Below are positions 1-6,543 of a DNA stretch of 14,225 bases, in pieces (the stretch's first letter is position 1; each line of letters begins with the position of its first letter). Made by a program: the position numbers and the translations under genes. This DNA comes from Actinomycetes bacterium (GTDB taxonomy: Bacteria > Actinomycetota > Coriobacteriia > Coriobacteriales > Eggerthellaceae). The notes under the pieces are model-generated. The model was not told where the DNA came from. It ran no database searches and was given only the letters and a program-made list of their open reading frames with translations. Location: NCBI GenBank assembly GCA_023403475.1, contig JAEYEL010000024.1, positions 1 through 14,225 of the forward strand, in the 5' to 3' direction.

Positions 1-41
1 TGGCCGACGGCGCGCACCTGCGTCGCTTCTCTCCGCTCAAG

Positions 42-123
42 GTGGTAGTCCTGTCCGGCTCGGAAGGACGGTGCCGCAACAGGACTACCACATCCGCCGG
101 AAACGGCACCGCCCCTCCGAGCC
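42..123 (-). ncRNA. Interlocked inverted repeats, candidate structured leader RNA
   Basis: Two long inverted repeats cross each other. Arm pair A is 42-54 with 79-91, a perfect 13 bp. Arm pair B is 57-76 with 104-123, 18 of 20 positions complementary. B's left arm lies in A's loop and A's right arm lies in B's loop, so the two helices compete. A further 5 bp (92-96 with 136-140) can close around B. The two mismatches of pair B (65/115 and 68/112) are A-C on the plus strand but G-U on the minus strand. A minus-strand RNA could therefore form all 20 pairs, which suggests transcription leftward. I do not recognise an Rfam-type consensus. It could also be a DNA-level recombination or replication palindrome. 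Confidence 0.45.
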
Positions 124-158
124 TTTCCGTGCGGTCGGATGATTCGGTTGTACGGCTA

Positions 159-189
159 ATTATACGTCGAGTAAAGGCTTTCGTGTCGC
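159..189 (-). promoter_or_regulatory. Possible leftward sigma70 promoter
   Basis: On the minus strand there is a perfect TATAAT (164-159) with GCGACA (189-184) 19 nt upstream. The spacing is long and the -35 is only 4 of 6. If real, it would start a transcript near 152 that runs straight through the interlocked inverted repeats toward a gene left of the window. Confidence 0.25.
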
Positions 190-254
190 CCTAGGAGGTG
201 CACACTGCAAAGGGGGATTTTTTCCCAAACCCTCAGATAGAAGAACAGGAACGT

Positions 255-1181
255 TTACCGCCGAAAACCTTTCGAACCGCAAAGACCTTTCATTATCGAA
301 ACGATATCGGCAATTGCCGCAGACCTATTTGACTTCTTCCAAATCGCAGCGAGGGGAATCATGAGGTCGGTTCCCTCCGGGGAGTTGATGGGAAGAATCT
401 CGAACGTTTCGGAGTCAAGCGTTTGCGCAAAGTCGCTCATAAGAAAGCAGCCGGAGTTCTTGTCAATCATTTCGAAGTAACGCAAATCAGGGTCGAGAAA
501 ATGCCCGACAATGTTAGGCTTTGCATTGAGCTCGGACATTCTGGTTCTAAGCCATGCCGCATACTTTCCCGTCTCCGTAGCAGACGGAGCCAAAACGGGG
601 TAATCGCCAATCTCCTCCGCAAGAAGAAAACCGCGTTCGGAGACGTGCGAGGGAATGATTTTTCTAGGAGCGGCAAAAAAGACCGTCTCAAAGCCCAACC
701 GAACGATGTTGTACGAGCCATGGAGGCTCTCATCGCAGTCTACCGTAAAAATAACGTCCAGCTCGTTTTTCGCAAGCGCAGCTTGCAATTCGACGTAACC
801 GCCGGATCTGAGAGATATTCTCGTACCAAGAGCAGCAGACTCAGCGCTCCTGACCATTTTTTGCGCCGAATTGCAGAAAGACTTTCTCAGAAACCCGACG
901 AGCAGAACCTTTTCCGCCCCAAGGATCTCGCTTTGAATTTCCTCGATCATTCTTTCGTGTTGCTTGACAATGATCTGAGCATTTTCCAAAAAGATTTTCC
1001 CGCACTCCGTAAGCCGTATGCGCCGATCCCCTCGCTCTATAAGAGCGGTTCCCACTTCTTTTTCGAGATTCTGAATATGCGTACTCAGCGAAGGCTGACT
1101 CATGAAAAGCGTTTTGGCGGCTTTCGAATAGTTCATAGAATCGCACAGCACGAGAAACTCGTTCAAATGCTCGATTTTCAT
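255..1181 (-). CDS. LysR-type transcriptional regulator
   Basis: This is a 308-residue DNA-binding regulator of the LysR family, of normal length. The N-terminal winged helix-turn-helix spans about residues 1-60 and has the family signature (MNYSKAAKTLFMSQPSLSTH, about 16-35, followed by QNLEKEVG). The rest is the periplasmic-binding-protein-like effector domain. I chose the ATG at 1181 because a G-rich ribosome binding site (GGGGGG) lies 5 nt upstream and the protein then begins MKIEHLNEF, as LysR proteins do. An in-frame start 17 codons earlier has no ribosome binding site. The gene is divergent from the zinc-ribbon gene and sits beside the molybdoenzyme operon, so it probably senses that pathway's substrate or product. 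The effector cannot be read from the sequence. Confidence 0.93.
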   Translation of the reverse strand: MKIEHLNEFLVLCDSMNYSKAAKTLFMSQPSLSTHIQNLEKEVGTALIERGDRRIRLTECGKIFLENAQIIVKQHERMIEEIQSEILGAEKVLLVGFLRKSFCNSAQKMVRSAESAALGTRISLRSGGYVELQAALAKNELDVIFTVDCDESLHGSYNIVRLGFETVFFAAPRKIIPSHVSERGFLLAEEIGDYPVLAPSATETGKYAAWLRTRMSELNAKPNIVGHFLDPDLRYFEMIDKNSGCFLMSDFAQTLDSETFEILPINSPEGTDLMIPLAAIWKKSNRSAAIADIVSIMKGLCGSKGFRR

Positions 1182-1247
1182 TACCCCCCCTAGCAGTATA
1201 TTCGCGATAACCAGTTTACCGATAGACCGCATCGGACATGATACTAA

Positions 1248-1274
1248 AGCCTATTTGATTCTACAATAGCCTAT
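1248..1274. promoter_or_regulatory. Candidate LysR operator in the divergent region
   Basis: A dyad AG-c-CTATT-N9-AATAG-c-CT is centred on position 1260 (1248-1272). It contains the classic LysR T-N11-A box (T1254, A1266). The heptamer AGCCTAT is also directly repeated at 1248-1254 and 1268-1274, exactly 20 nt (two helical turns) apart. It lies between the LysR start (1181) and the rightward promoter (1288-1316), where autorepression and activation of the divergent gene are expected. Confidence 0.6.
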
Positions 1275-1287
1275 CGCTGTTTCGAAT

Positions 1288-1316
1288 TTCACAAAAGGCT
1301 CCGGCCAACCTATAAT
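1288..1316 (+). promoter_or_regulatory. Strong sigma70 promoter for the zinc-ribbon gene
   Basis: TTCACA (1288-1293), a 17-nt spacer and a perfect TATAAT (1311-1316). Transcription would begin near 1323, giving a leader of roughly 98 nt before the ATG at 1421. The near-consensus match predicts good basal expression of a very short transcript that ends at the terminator at 1716-1752. Confidence 0.7.
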
Positions 1317-1420
1317 GAGGAACGTTCAAAGACGGAGCTTTCCCCAATCAAAACATTTTGCCGCAACCGCAATAGACGGACTTCCCGCAAACGCTCAGAG
1401 AGGTCCAGAAGGGAACAAAT

Positions 1421-1654
1421 ATGTGTTTTAGACCAACCGAAATTCAAATCAAGAAAAAATGCCGCGAATGCGGCGCTGAGGCAGGCTCCGACGACACGGT
1501 TTGCCCTGAGTGCGGAGCCGAATTGCCCTCAGGTCCGAAAATGCCGGGCGCCCCTGGCGCCCCTGGCGCGCCCGGTAAGCCCCCCGCTCCTGGCGCACCG
1601 GGAAGACCTGCGCCAGGCAAACCGGCAGTACCGGGCGCACCCACATCAGATTAG
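1421..1654 (+). CDS. Small zinc-ribbon protein with collagen-like Gly/Pro tail
   Basis: A 77-residue protein. Residues 14-31 form one zinc ribbon, C14-x2-C17-x10-C28-x2-C31. Residues 36-75 are almost only Pro, Gly, Ala and a few Lys/Arg, with PGAPGAPG-type repeats, so the tail should be disordered. The start has a clear ribosome binding site (GAAGGGA, about 8 nt upstream) and the protein begins MCF. It has its own promoter and terminator, so it is a monocistronic unit between the LysR gene and the molybdoenzyme operon. A second protein of the same plan lies at 8062-8274. The function is unknown; a zinc-bound protein or RNA interaction module is the most that can be said. A long antisense frame over the tail is a composition artefact. 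Confidence 0.8.
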   Translation: MCFRPTEIQIKKKCRECGAEAGSDDTVCPECGAELPSGPKMPGAPGAPGAPGKPPAPGAPGRPAPGKPAVPGAPTSD

Positions 1655-1715
1655 AGCTACCTGGTGCTTTGGGGAAGATTGAAGCGCCAGACTTTGTTTC
1701 ATCGCCAACTCGTTT

Positions 1716-1752
1716 AAGCGACGATATGGACGAACCATATCGTCGCTTTTTT
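1716..1752 (+). terminator. Rho-independent terminator after the zinc-ribbon gene
   Basis: A perfect 14-bp stem (1716-1729 with 1735-1748), a 5-nt loop (ACGAA) and a T run (1747-1752), 61 nt after the stop codon. It is the strongest terminator in the window and separates the small gene from the downstream operon. Confidence 0.92.
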
Positions 1753-2090
1753 ATGCGTGGAGCTCGACAGCCCAGCTTGGACCAGCGCTGATAGCGATAC
1801 CGCAAAAGGTGGCACATCCCCCCCCCGAATCCGCAGATGAGAGAGCATTCCGAAACACCATTCCTCGATGCCGTGCCGAATCATGCACCAACCACCAATC
1901 ACGCCGCAATCGAAAGCCAGCACACCCAAGCAATTAAGTTTCCGAATAGCTTATGCAAAAATCCTCGGCAAACCAAAATGCGACCCTCCCTATAATTCCC
2001 ATCAGGGAAAGTACCGCGGTCTTCTTTGAATGCAAAGCCGACAACAGTCGTACGGCATTGCAAGAAAAATAGCTTTGAGAGGAGAGTGTT
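1753..2090. other. Intergenic leader ahead of the molybdoenzyme operon
   Basis: No convincing gene is present; the short frames on both strands lack ribosome binding sites and sensible composition. The stretch contains a run of nine C residues (1818-1826), a possible LysR half-site (1945-1954), the operon promoter -10 (1991-1996) and a small dyad TTCCC-ATCA-GGGAA (1996-2009) at the likely start of transcription. Confidence 0.6.
1945..1996 (+). promoter_or_regulatory. Promoter of the molybdoenzyme operon with LysR-like site
   Basis: A perfect TATAAT at 1991-1996 lacks a good -35 at the right distance, the picture of an activator-dependent promoter. About 36 nt upstream, 1945-1954 reads AATAGCTTAT, one base different from AATAGCCTAT at 1265-1274 in the LysR divergent region. 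Relative to a start near 2003 this site lies at roughly -49 to -58, a usual place for an activating LysR subsite. This is an inference from position and similarity only. Confidence 0.45.
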
Positions 2091-4328
2091 ATGGCTCAAC
2101 CATGGAAGCAAACGTTAGAAGACGGCACCGAAGTCTATCGCACGTGTGCTTGGTCTGCACCGGGGTGCCATCCCACAGCATGCGGTCTTCGCGTTTACGT
2201 CAAAGACGGTAAACTTGTCAAGGTAGACGGAGACCCCGAGCATCCCATCAACAAAGGTCGCCTCTGCGTTCGCTGCCTTTCGATGAAAGATTACATCTAC
2301 CATCCCGATCGCATTATCTACCCTATGAAGCGCGATCGTGCAGATCGAGGAAAGGCAGACGCCTGGGAACAATGCACTTGGGACGAAGCATACGACATCA
2401 TCGAAGAGAATTGGCGTAAAATCACCGCGATCTACGGTGAAGAGACCTGCGCGACGTTCTTCGGAACCGGCCGCGAAGGCCACAAGTACGGACGCGTCGA
2501 TGCGTTCGGCGTTCTTGGCTCGCCCAACGCCGCCTACACCCAATCAGGCTGGTCATGCTACGTCCCCCGTTATGCCGTGAACTCCTTCGTCATGGGCGGC
2601 GGCTATCCGGAAATCGACTACGGCGGAGACTCCCCGCTGCTCTACGACGATCCCGACTACATGCTTCCCGAATACGTTGTCATTTGGGGCAAAGAGCCGC
2701 TGAAGTCCAATCCCGACGGATTCTACGGACACGTCATCATCGACCTCATGAAACGCGGAACCAAGCTCATCTCGGTCGATCCTCGCATGACTTGGATTGG
2801 TTCTCGTGCCGAGCAGGTTATCCAGCTCAAACCCGGAACCGATACCGCTTTGGCACTCGCCGTTCTCAACGTCATCATCAACGAGAACCTGTACGACCAC
2901 GACTTCGTCGACTGCTGGTGCTACGGCTTCGAGGAGCTGGCCGAGCGCGTCCAAGAGTATCCTCCCGAACGCTGCGCGGAAATCTGCGATATCCCCGTCG
3001 AGCAAATATATTGGTTGGGCCGCACCTTGGGCACCGCAAAGCCCTGGGGTTTGAGCTGGGGTTTGGCTGTCGACCAGAACACCAACGGCGTTCAAGCCGG
3101 CCAAGCGATCTTGTCCATCGTAGCCATAACGGGCAACCTCGACGTTCCCGGCGGCACCGTCTTGGGCGTGCCCCAAGACCTGGCAGGCGACTCCTTCAGT
3201 TTCCTGCGCGAAAAGGCTCTCACGCCGGAAAAGGCAGCGAAGATGATCGGCGCCGACAAGTACCCGGCATACCCCCTCACCGTCACAACCGCCCAGCCCG
3301 ACGAACTCATCGGCGCCATGGAGACCGAAGAGCCCTACGGCATTCACTTCGTATGGATCCAGGCATCCAACCTGCTTGCCCCCACCAATAGCGCAGAGCC
3401 AATGCGCTGGCACGATGTTTTGGCAAAAGTGGACTTCGGTTTTGCCACCGACCTGTTCATGACCCCCACCATCCAGTGCTGCTGCGATGTATTCCTGCCA
3501 ATCAACACTACGATCGAACACGATAGCCACGTCGAGACGCTGTACGGAAACAACATGGGCGTTATGGGCGCGCAGAACAAAATCATCTCTGTTGGCGATA
3601 CGCGCTCCGACCTTCGTATCACGCTTGACCTGGGAAAGCGGCTACACCCCGAGTTGTTCAAAGACTTCGGCGATGAAATCGACTTCCACAACGAGAAGCT
3701 CGCCCCGTTCGGTCTCGACTTCGAACAGCTAAGGGAAATCGTCGCATGGCAGCCAGGCAAACTCCGCTATCGTAAATACGAGAACGGCATGCTCCGCCGC
3801 GACCACCAGCCAGGCTTCCCGACCACCACGGGCCGCGTCGAGCTTTACAGCTACATGTTCGAATATTTGGGTGACGACCCCTTGCCGTATTACCAAGAGC
3901 CCCTCTTCTACGACAAAGACCGCGACGAGTATCCGCTGATTCTCTCCACCGGAGCCCGCGATTGGGCCTCGTTCCACTCGGAGCATCGCCAAATCAAGCC
4001 ACTACGCGAGATTACCCCCGACCCCATTGTCGAGGTCAATCCTATCGATGCGGAAAAGTACGATATCAAAGACGACGACTGGGTCATCATCGAAAACATG
4101 TTCGGCAAAGCGAAAGAACGCGCACGGGTTCAGCCTACCGTACGCCCTGGCACCGTCATGGCCGCCCATGGCTGGTGGTACCCGGAACAAGACGGCAACG
4201 AGCCCAACTTGTTTGGCGTATGGGAGTCGAATATCAATTCGTTGATCCCCAACGGCTATGAAGGCAAGATGGGTTTTGGCTCTCCGTACAAGAGCATGGT
4301 CTGCAAAATCTACAAGGCACAGGAATAG
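2091..4328 (+). CDS. Soluble molybdopterin oxidoreductase, catechol dehydroxylase/acetylene hydratase-like
   Basis: A 745-residue catalytic subunit of the DMSO-reductase family binding a bis-pterin Mo or W cofactor. An N-terminal [4Fe-4S] site is seen as C19-x6-C26-x4-C31-x27-C59, wider than the usual CxxC-x3-C. C156, in a WSC segment shortly after LGSPN, aligns with the metal-ligand cysteine of acetylene hydratase. Other stretches resembling that enzyme are NVIINENLYD, RVELYSYMFE and DPLPYYQEPL, and the C-terminal domain has the cofactor-binding barrel style. The residue after the second cluster cysteine is H27, not the catalytic Asp of acetylene hydratase, so hydration of acetylene is unlikely. 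There is no twin-arginine signal, so it should be cytoplasmic. The start has GAGGAGA upstream. It is followed 17 nt later by its ferredoxin-like partner. Reductive removal of a hydroxyl from an aromatic substrate is the most likely reaction class; the substrate is unknown. Confidence 0.88.
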   Translation: MAQPWKQTLEDGTEVYRTCAWSAPGCHPTACGLRVYVKDGKLVKVDGDPEHPINKGRLCVRCLSMKDYIYHPDRIIYPMKRDRADRGKADAWEQCTWDEAYDIIEENWRKITAIYGEETCATFFGTGREGHKYGRVDAFGVLGSPNAAYTQSGWSCYVPRYAVNSFVMGGGYPEIDYGGDSPLLYDDPDYMLPEYVVIWGKEPLKSNPDGFYGHVIIDLMKRGTKLISVDPRMTWIGSRAEQVIQLKPGTDTALALAVLNVIINENLYDHDFVDCWCYGFEELAERVQEYPPERCAEICDIPVEQIYWLGRTLGTAKPWGLSWGLAVDQNTNGVQAGQAILSIVAITGNLDVPGGTVLGVPQDLAGDSFSFLREKALTPEKAAKMIGADKYPAYPLTVTTAQPDELIGAMETEEPYGIHFVWIQASNLLAPTNSAEPMRWHDVLAKVDFGFATDLFMTPTIQCCCDVFLPINTTIEHDSHVETLYGNNMGVMGAQNKIISVGDTRSDLRITLDLGKRLHPELFKDFGDEIDFHNEKLAPFGLDFEQLREIVAWQPGKLRYRKYENGMLRRDHQPGFPTTTGRVELYSYMFEYLGDDPLPYYQEPLFYDKDRDEYPLILSTGARDWASFHSEHRQIKPLREITPDPIVEVNPIDAEKYDIKDDDWVIIENMFGKAKERARVQPTVRPGTVMAAHGWWYPEQDGNEPNLFGVWESNINSLIPNGYEGKMGFGSPYKSMVCKIYKAQE

Positions 4329-4345
4329 ATTCGGGAGGAGAAGAG

Positions 4346-4678
4346 ATGGCTGAAGCAATTGTAATTGACTACGGCTTCTGCAGCGGCTGCCACAGCTGCG
4401 AGATTGCCTGCAAAAACGAGCACGACATCCCACTGGGGCAATGGGGCATAAAAGTTGCCGAAACCCGCCCGTTCAAAATGGACAACGGCAAAACAGCCTG
4501 GGATTACCTGCCCATTCCCACCGACTTATGCGATTTGTGCGTCGATCGCCGCGCAAAAGGCGAACAAGCCGCGTGTGAGTTGGTATGCCAGTGCAAATCG
4601 ATTTTCGTTGGGAATTGGGATGAAATGACCGCCAAGGCTGCCGAAATCGGTAAGAAAGCAGCGTTGTTCGCTATCTAG
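4346..4678 (+). CDS. Two-cluster [4Fe-4S] ferredoxin partner of the molybdoenzyme
   Basis: A 110-residue electron-transfer protein. The first cysteine group is C12-x2-C15-x2-C18-x3-C22, and the second is C62-x2-C65-x11-C77-x3-C81 with an extra C83. By the usual crosswise arrangement, cluster I would use C12, C15, C18 and C81, and cluster II C22, C62, C65 and C77. It is about half the length of DmsB/NrfC-type subunits, which carry four clusters, and matches only their N-terminal half. It has no membrane segment or signal. A good ribosome binding site (GGGAGGAG) precedes the ATG, and the gene follows the molybdoenzyme stop by 17 nt, so the two are surely cotranscribed. No membrane anchor subunit is encoded nearby, so electrons must come from a soluble donor or an unlinked quinol oxidase. 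Confidence 0.9.
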   Translation: MAEAIVIDYGFCSGCHSCEIACKNEHDIPLGQWGIKVAETRPFKMDNGKTAWDYLPIPTDLCDLCVDRRAKGEQAACELVCQCKSIFVGNWDEMTAKAAEIGKKAALFAI

Positions 4679-4687
4679 GGGAAATGA

Positions 4688-4717
4688 TGCGGTCGGAGGA
4701 AAACACCCCCGGCCGCA
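4688..4717 (+). promoter_or_regulatory. Small hairpin upstream of DASS transporter 1
   Basis: Bases 4688-4694 pair with 4711-4717 over 7 bp, including one G-U that fits a plus-strand RNA. It lies between the ferredoxin stop and the ribosome binding site (AAAGGGG) of the transporter. It may tune translation or protect the upstream mRNA end. There is no T run, so it is not a terminator. Confidence 0.35.
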
Positions 4718-4737
4718 CACCAACAAAAGGGGTTGAG

Positions 4738-6138
4738 ATGGAAAAGGTTTCAATGAAGAAAGTGGCGGGCATTATCTTAGCAGCAGCTTGCATTGTCGCA
4801 TGCTACCTTATCGTCCCGCCAGAAGGAATGTCCCACGAGGGGCTGACCGCTCTCGGGATTTTGCTTGGCGGCGTTGTATGCTGGATTACGAACTGCCTTC
4901 CCATGGGCTTGAGCTGCATCACAATGTTGTTTCTTGCCTATACGTTGGGCGTAGGCACATCTAACGAAATTCTTTCTGGGTTCATGAGCACTATCGTGCT
5001 ATTCGTTATGGCAATGTTCGCCTTTGCCGCCGTCATGACGAAAACGAACCTTACCAAGCGCATCGTAGGCGCGATAATGTCCTGGGCTGGCACAAACTCC
5101 CGAAAAGTCATCATCGGCTTTTTTGTCGGCGCGTTTGTCGTCTCCGCCTTCATGTCCGCCGTACCGGTATGCGCTATGTTCGGAGGCCTTGCTCTTTCGC
5201 TTCTGAAGAACAAGGATGAAGTCATCGAGGAGTATAAGCCTCTGGGACGCTCTCTTATGATTGCCATTCCTATGGCATCTTTGCTCGGCAACTTCGTCAC
5301 ACCCGCAGGAAACTCCATCAACTTGCTGGTCATGGGAGGTTACACTCAGGTAACCGGTGCGGAAATCACGTTTGCGCAATGGTGTATGTTCGGTGCCCCC
5401 ATTGCCATTGTCATAGGAGCAATCGGCCTCATCATGATTCTCAAGATGTTCAAGGTCGAAGACCTGAGCGAGGAATCGCTTATCGAACTGAAAGCCCAGA
5501 CCAGCTCCCTCGGCAAACTCGATGCTCAGGAAATCAAATTTCTCGTCATCTTCGGAGCTATGATTGTCCTGTGGTTTGCCAGCAGCTTCGGATTGAAATG
5601 GCCCGGCGTTGTCGACACGGCGCTTATCGGCATGATTCTCCTGTTCATTCCGGGAATCAACCTGCTCACGGGCGAGGAGTTCGTCAAGTCGGTCAATTGG
5701 GATGTCATTATCCTTACCGGCACTCTGCTTGCTCTTGGCGGCGTCATCCAATCCACAGGCGCTATTACGTTCATCGTGAACTCCTTGCTAAGCGACCCGT
5801 CCGCAATGCCCTTCCTGTTGGTTGTCTTGATGATGTCCCTCATTCCCTGCATCATACACATCTTTGTTCCCTTGGCGGGCGCAATCTATGCGCTCACCCT
5901 TATCCCCCTCGTCACCGTCGCCGTAGCAGCGGGCATCAATCCTCTTATCCCCATGATGATGGTAGGCATTTGGCTAAACTTCGAATGCATTCTGCCCACG
6001 GACACCATCTTTATGCTAACCTACGCGCACGGTTTCTACGAGTTCAAGGACACTATCAGAATGGGCATTCCCCTGACCATCATCACCGTCTGCCTCACCC
6101 TGATATGGGTTCCCTTTGCTGCCGGGCTGATTGCCTAG
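4738..6138 (+). CDS. DASS/SLC13-family membrane transporter (copy 1)
   Basis: A 466-residue, very hydrophobic carrier with roughly 11-12 membrane segments and the two-repeat plan of the divalent anion/Na+ symporter family. Family-like features are the hairpin segment GNFVTPAGNSIN (about 184-195) and WDVIILTGTLLALGG (321-335). The SNT motif expected in the first repeat is replaced by S140-A-V-P, and the second repeat shows I-I-H-I (372-375) at the matching place. A simple Na+/dicarboxylate specificity should therefore not be assumed. I chose the ATG at 4738 because AAAGGGG lies just upstream; an in-frame ATG at 4684 would add 18 polar residues and has poor spacing. It follows the ferredoxin gene in the same operon and probably imports the substrate or exports the product of the molybdoenzyme. 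Confidence 0.88.
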   Translation: MEKVSMKKVAGIILAAACIVACYLIVPPEGMSHEGLTALGILLGGVVCWITNCLPMGLSCITMLFLAYTLGVGTSNEILSGFMSTIVLFVMAMFAFAAVMTKTNLTKRIVGAIMSWAGTNSRKVIIGFFVGAFVVSAFMSAVPVCAMFGGLALSLLKNKDEVIEEYKPLGRSLMIAIPMASLLGNFVTPAGNSINLLVMGGYTQVTGAEITFAQWCMFGAPIAIVIGAIGLIMILKMFKVEDLSEESLIELKAQTSSLGKLDAQEIKFLVIFGAMIVLWFASSFGLKWPGVVDTALIGMILLFIPGINLLTGEEFVKSVNWDVIILTGTLLALGGVIQSTGAITFIVNSLLSDPSAMPFLLVVLMMSLIPCIIHIFVPLAGAIYALTLIPLVTVAVAAGINPLIPMMMVGIWLNFECILPTDTIFMLTYAHGFYEFKDTIRMGIPLTIITVCLTLIWVPFAAGLIA

Positions 6139-6170
6139 CAAGGGCGATTCGAGCGAACGATAACCTTCAT

Positions 6171-6195
6171 AGATATTTCAATTATACCGATATCT
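6171..6195. promoter_or_regulatory. Dyad upstream of the XRE gene, candidate operator
   Basis: AGATAT (6171-6176) and ATATCT (6190-6195) form an inverted repeat with a 13-nt AT-rich centre. It lies 22 nt before the start of the XRE-type gene, where an autoregulatory site would sit. There is no clear promoter pair here. Confidence 0.35.
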
Positions 6196-6217
6196 CTTCA
6201 AAAGAAAGGCGATCGCA

Positions 6218-6535
6218 ATGATTAACGAGTTTGGCTCCATGCTCATGGAACTCCGTTCGAAAAACCACGAGTCTGTTGGCAAAATGGCGGAAAAGCTCGA
6301 CGTCCCTCGGCTGACGCTCACATCCATAGAAGTTGGCCGCGAAGCTGTCCCTGAAGACCTGGTGGAAAAAATCGTCGAAGCGTACGATCTCGACGCTGAG
6401 ACAGCCGCCAAGTTGGAGCAAGCCTCCACCTCTTTCTCCGTCGACAAAGGCTTTGGCCTCGACAATGCGCAAGGCGGCTTCGAGTTCAGCCAAGACCGTC
6501 AAATTACGCAAGCCGAATCAAACAAGCTTGCATAA
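6218..6535 (+). CDS. Small XRE-type helix-turn-helix protein
   Basis: A 105-residue protein whose first 55-60 residues have the Cro/C1 (XRE) five-helix pattern. A short helix 1 (MLMELRSKN) is followed by the helix-turn-helix SVGKMAEKLDVPRLTLTSIE and then by an amphipathic VEKIVEAYDL helix. Residues 70-105 are polar and Gln/Asn/Ser-rich and look unstructured. It has a ribosome binding site AAAGGC about 9 nt upstream and sits exactly between the two DASS genes on the same strand. It may control the transporters, or only the second one, through the dyad at 6171-6195. A moonlighting role cannot be excluded because the recognition helix (RLTLTSIEV) is less conserved than in phage repressors. Confidence 0.8.
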   Translation: MINEFGSMLMELRSKNHESVGKMAEKLDVPRLTLTSIEVGREAVPEDLVEKIVEAYDLDAETAAKLEQASTSFSVDKGFGLDNAQGGFEFSQDRQITQAESNKLA

Positions 6536-6543
6536 CCACCAAA

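Larger units (their letters stand above)
1..254. other. Left-edge stretch without a supported gene
   Basis: Frame 3 of the plus strand stays open to a TAG at 192-194. Its translation is basic, low in hydrophobic pattern and not recognisable, so I do not call a gene. The stretch instead holds interlocked inverted repeats (42-123) and a possible minus-strand promoter, both listed separately. The LysR gene enters from the right and stops at 255, and I see no convincing terminator for it here: the G/C run around 212-228 gives only a 4-bp stem. Confidence 0.6.

Noticed and set aside
50..80. Possible SRP RNA core (a GTCC...CGGAAGGA resemblance)
   Set aside because: The conserved GGAAGGAAGCAGCC-type loop is not present and the pairing scheme differs.
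3..194. Open plus-strand frame entering from the left edge
   Set aside because: The translation has no domain-like pattern, and the region is better explained by interlocked inverted repeats.
423..1193. Plus-strand frame across the LysR gene
   Set aside because: Basic, low-complexity translation antisense to a clear LysR regulator.
1444..1644. Minus-strand collagen-like frame opposite the zinc-ribbon tail
   Set aside because: Gly-Pro-Ala repeats read as Gly-Ala-Pro repeats on the other strand; the promoter, ribosome binding site and zinc ribbon support only the plus strand.
2553..3530. Long minus-strand frame opposite the molybdoenzyme
   Set aside because: It is the mirror of a well-supported gene, has no ribosome binding site and no recognisable domain.
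2091..4328. Assignment of the molybdoenzyme as acetylene hydratase itself
   Set aside because: The catalytic Asp after the second cluster cysteine is His here, and that enzyme needs no ferredoxin partner or substrate carriers.
4999..5751. Long minus-strand frame opposite DASS transporter 1
   Set aside because: Hydrophilic shadow of a membrane protein gene; no start signal and no family resemblance.
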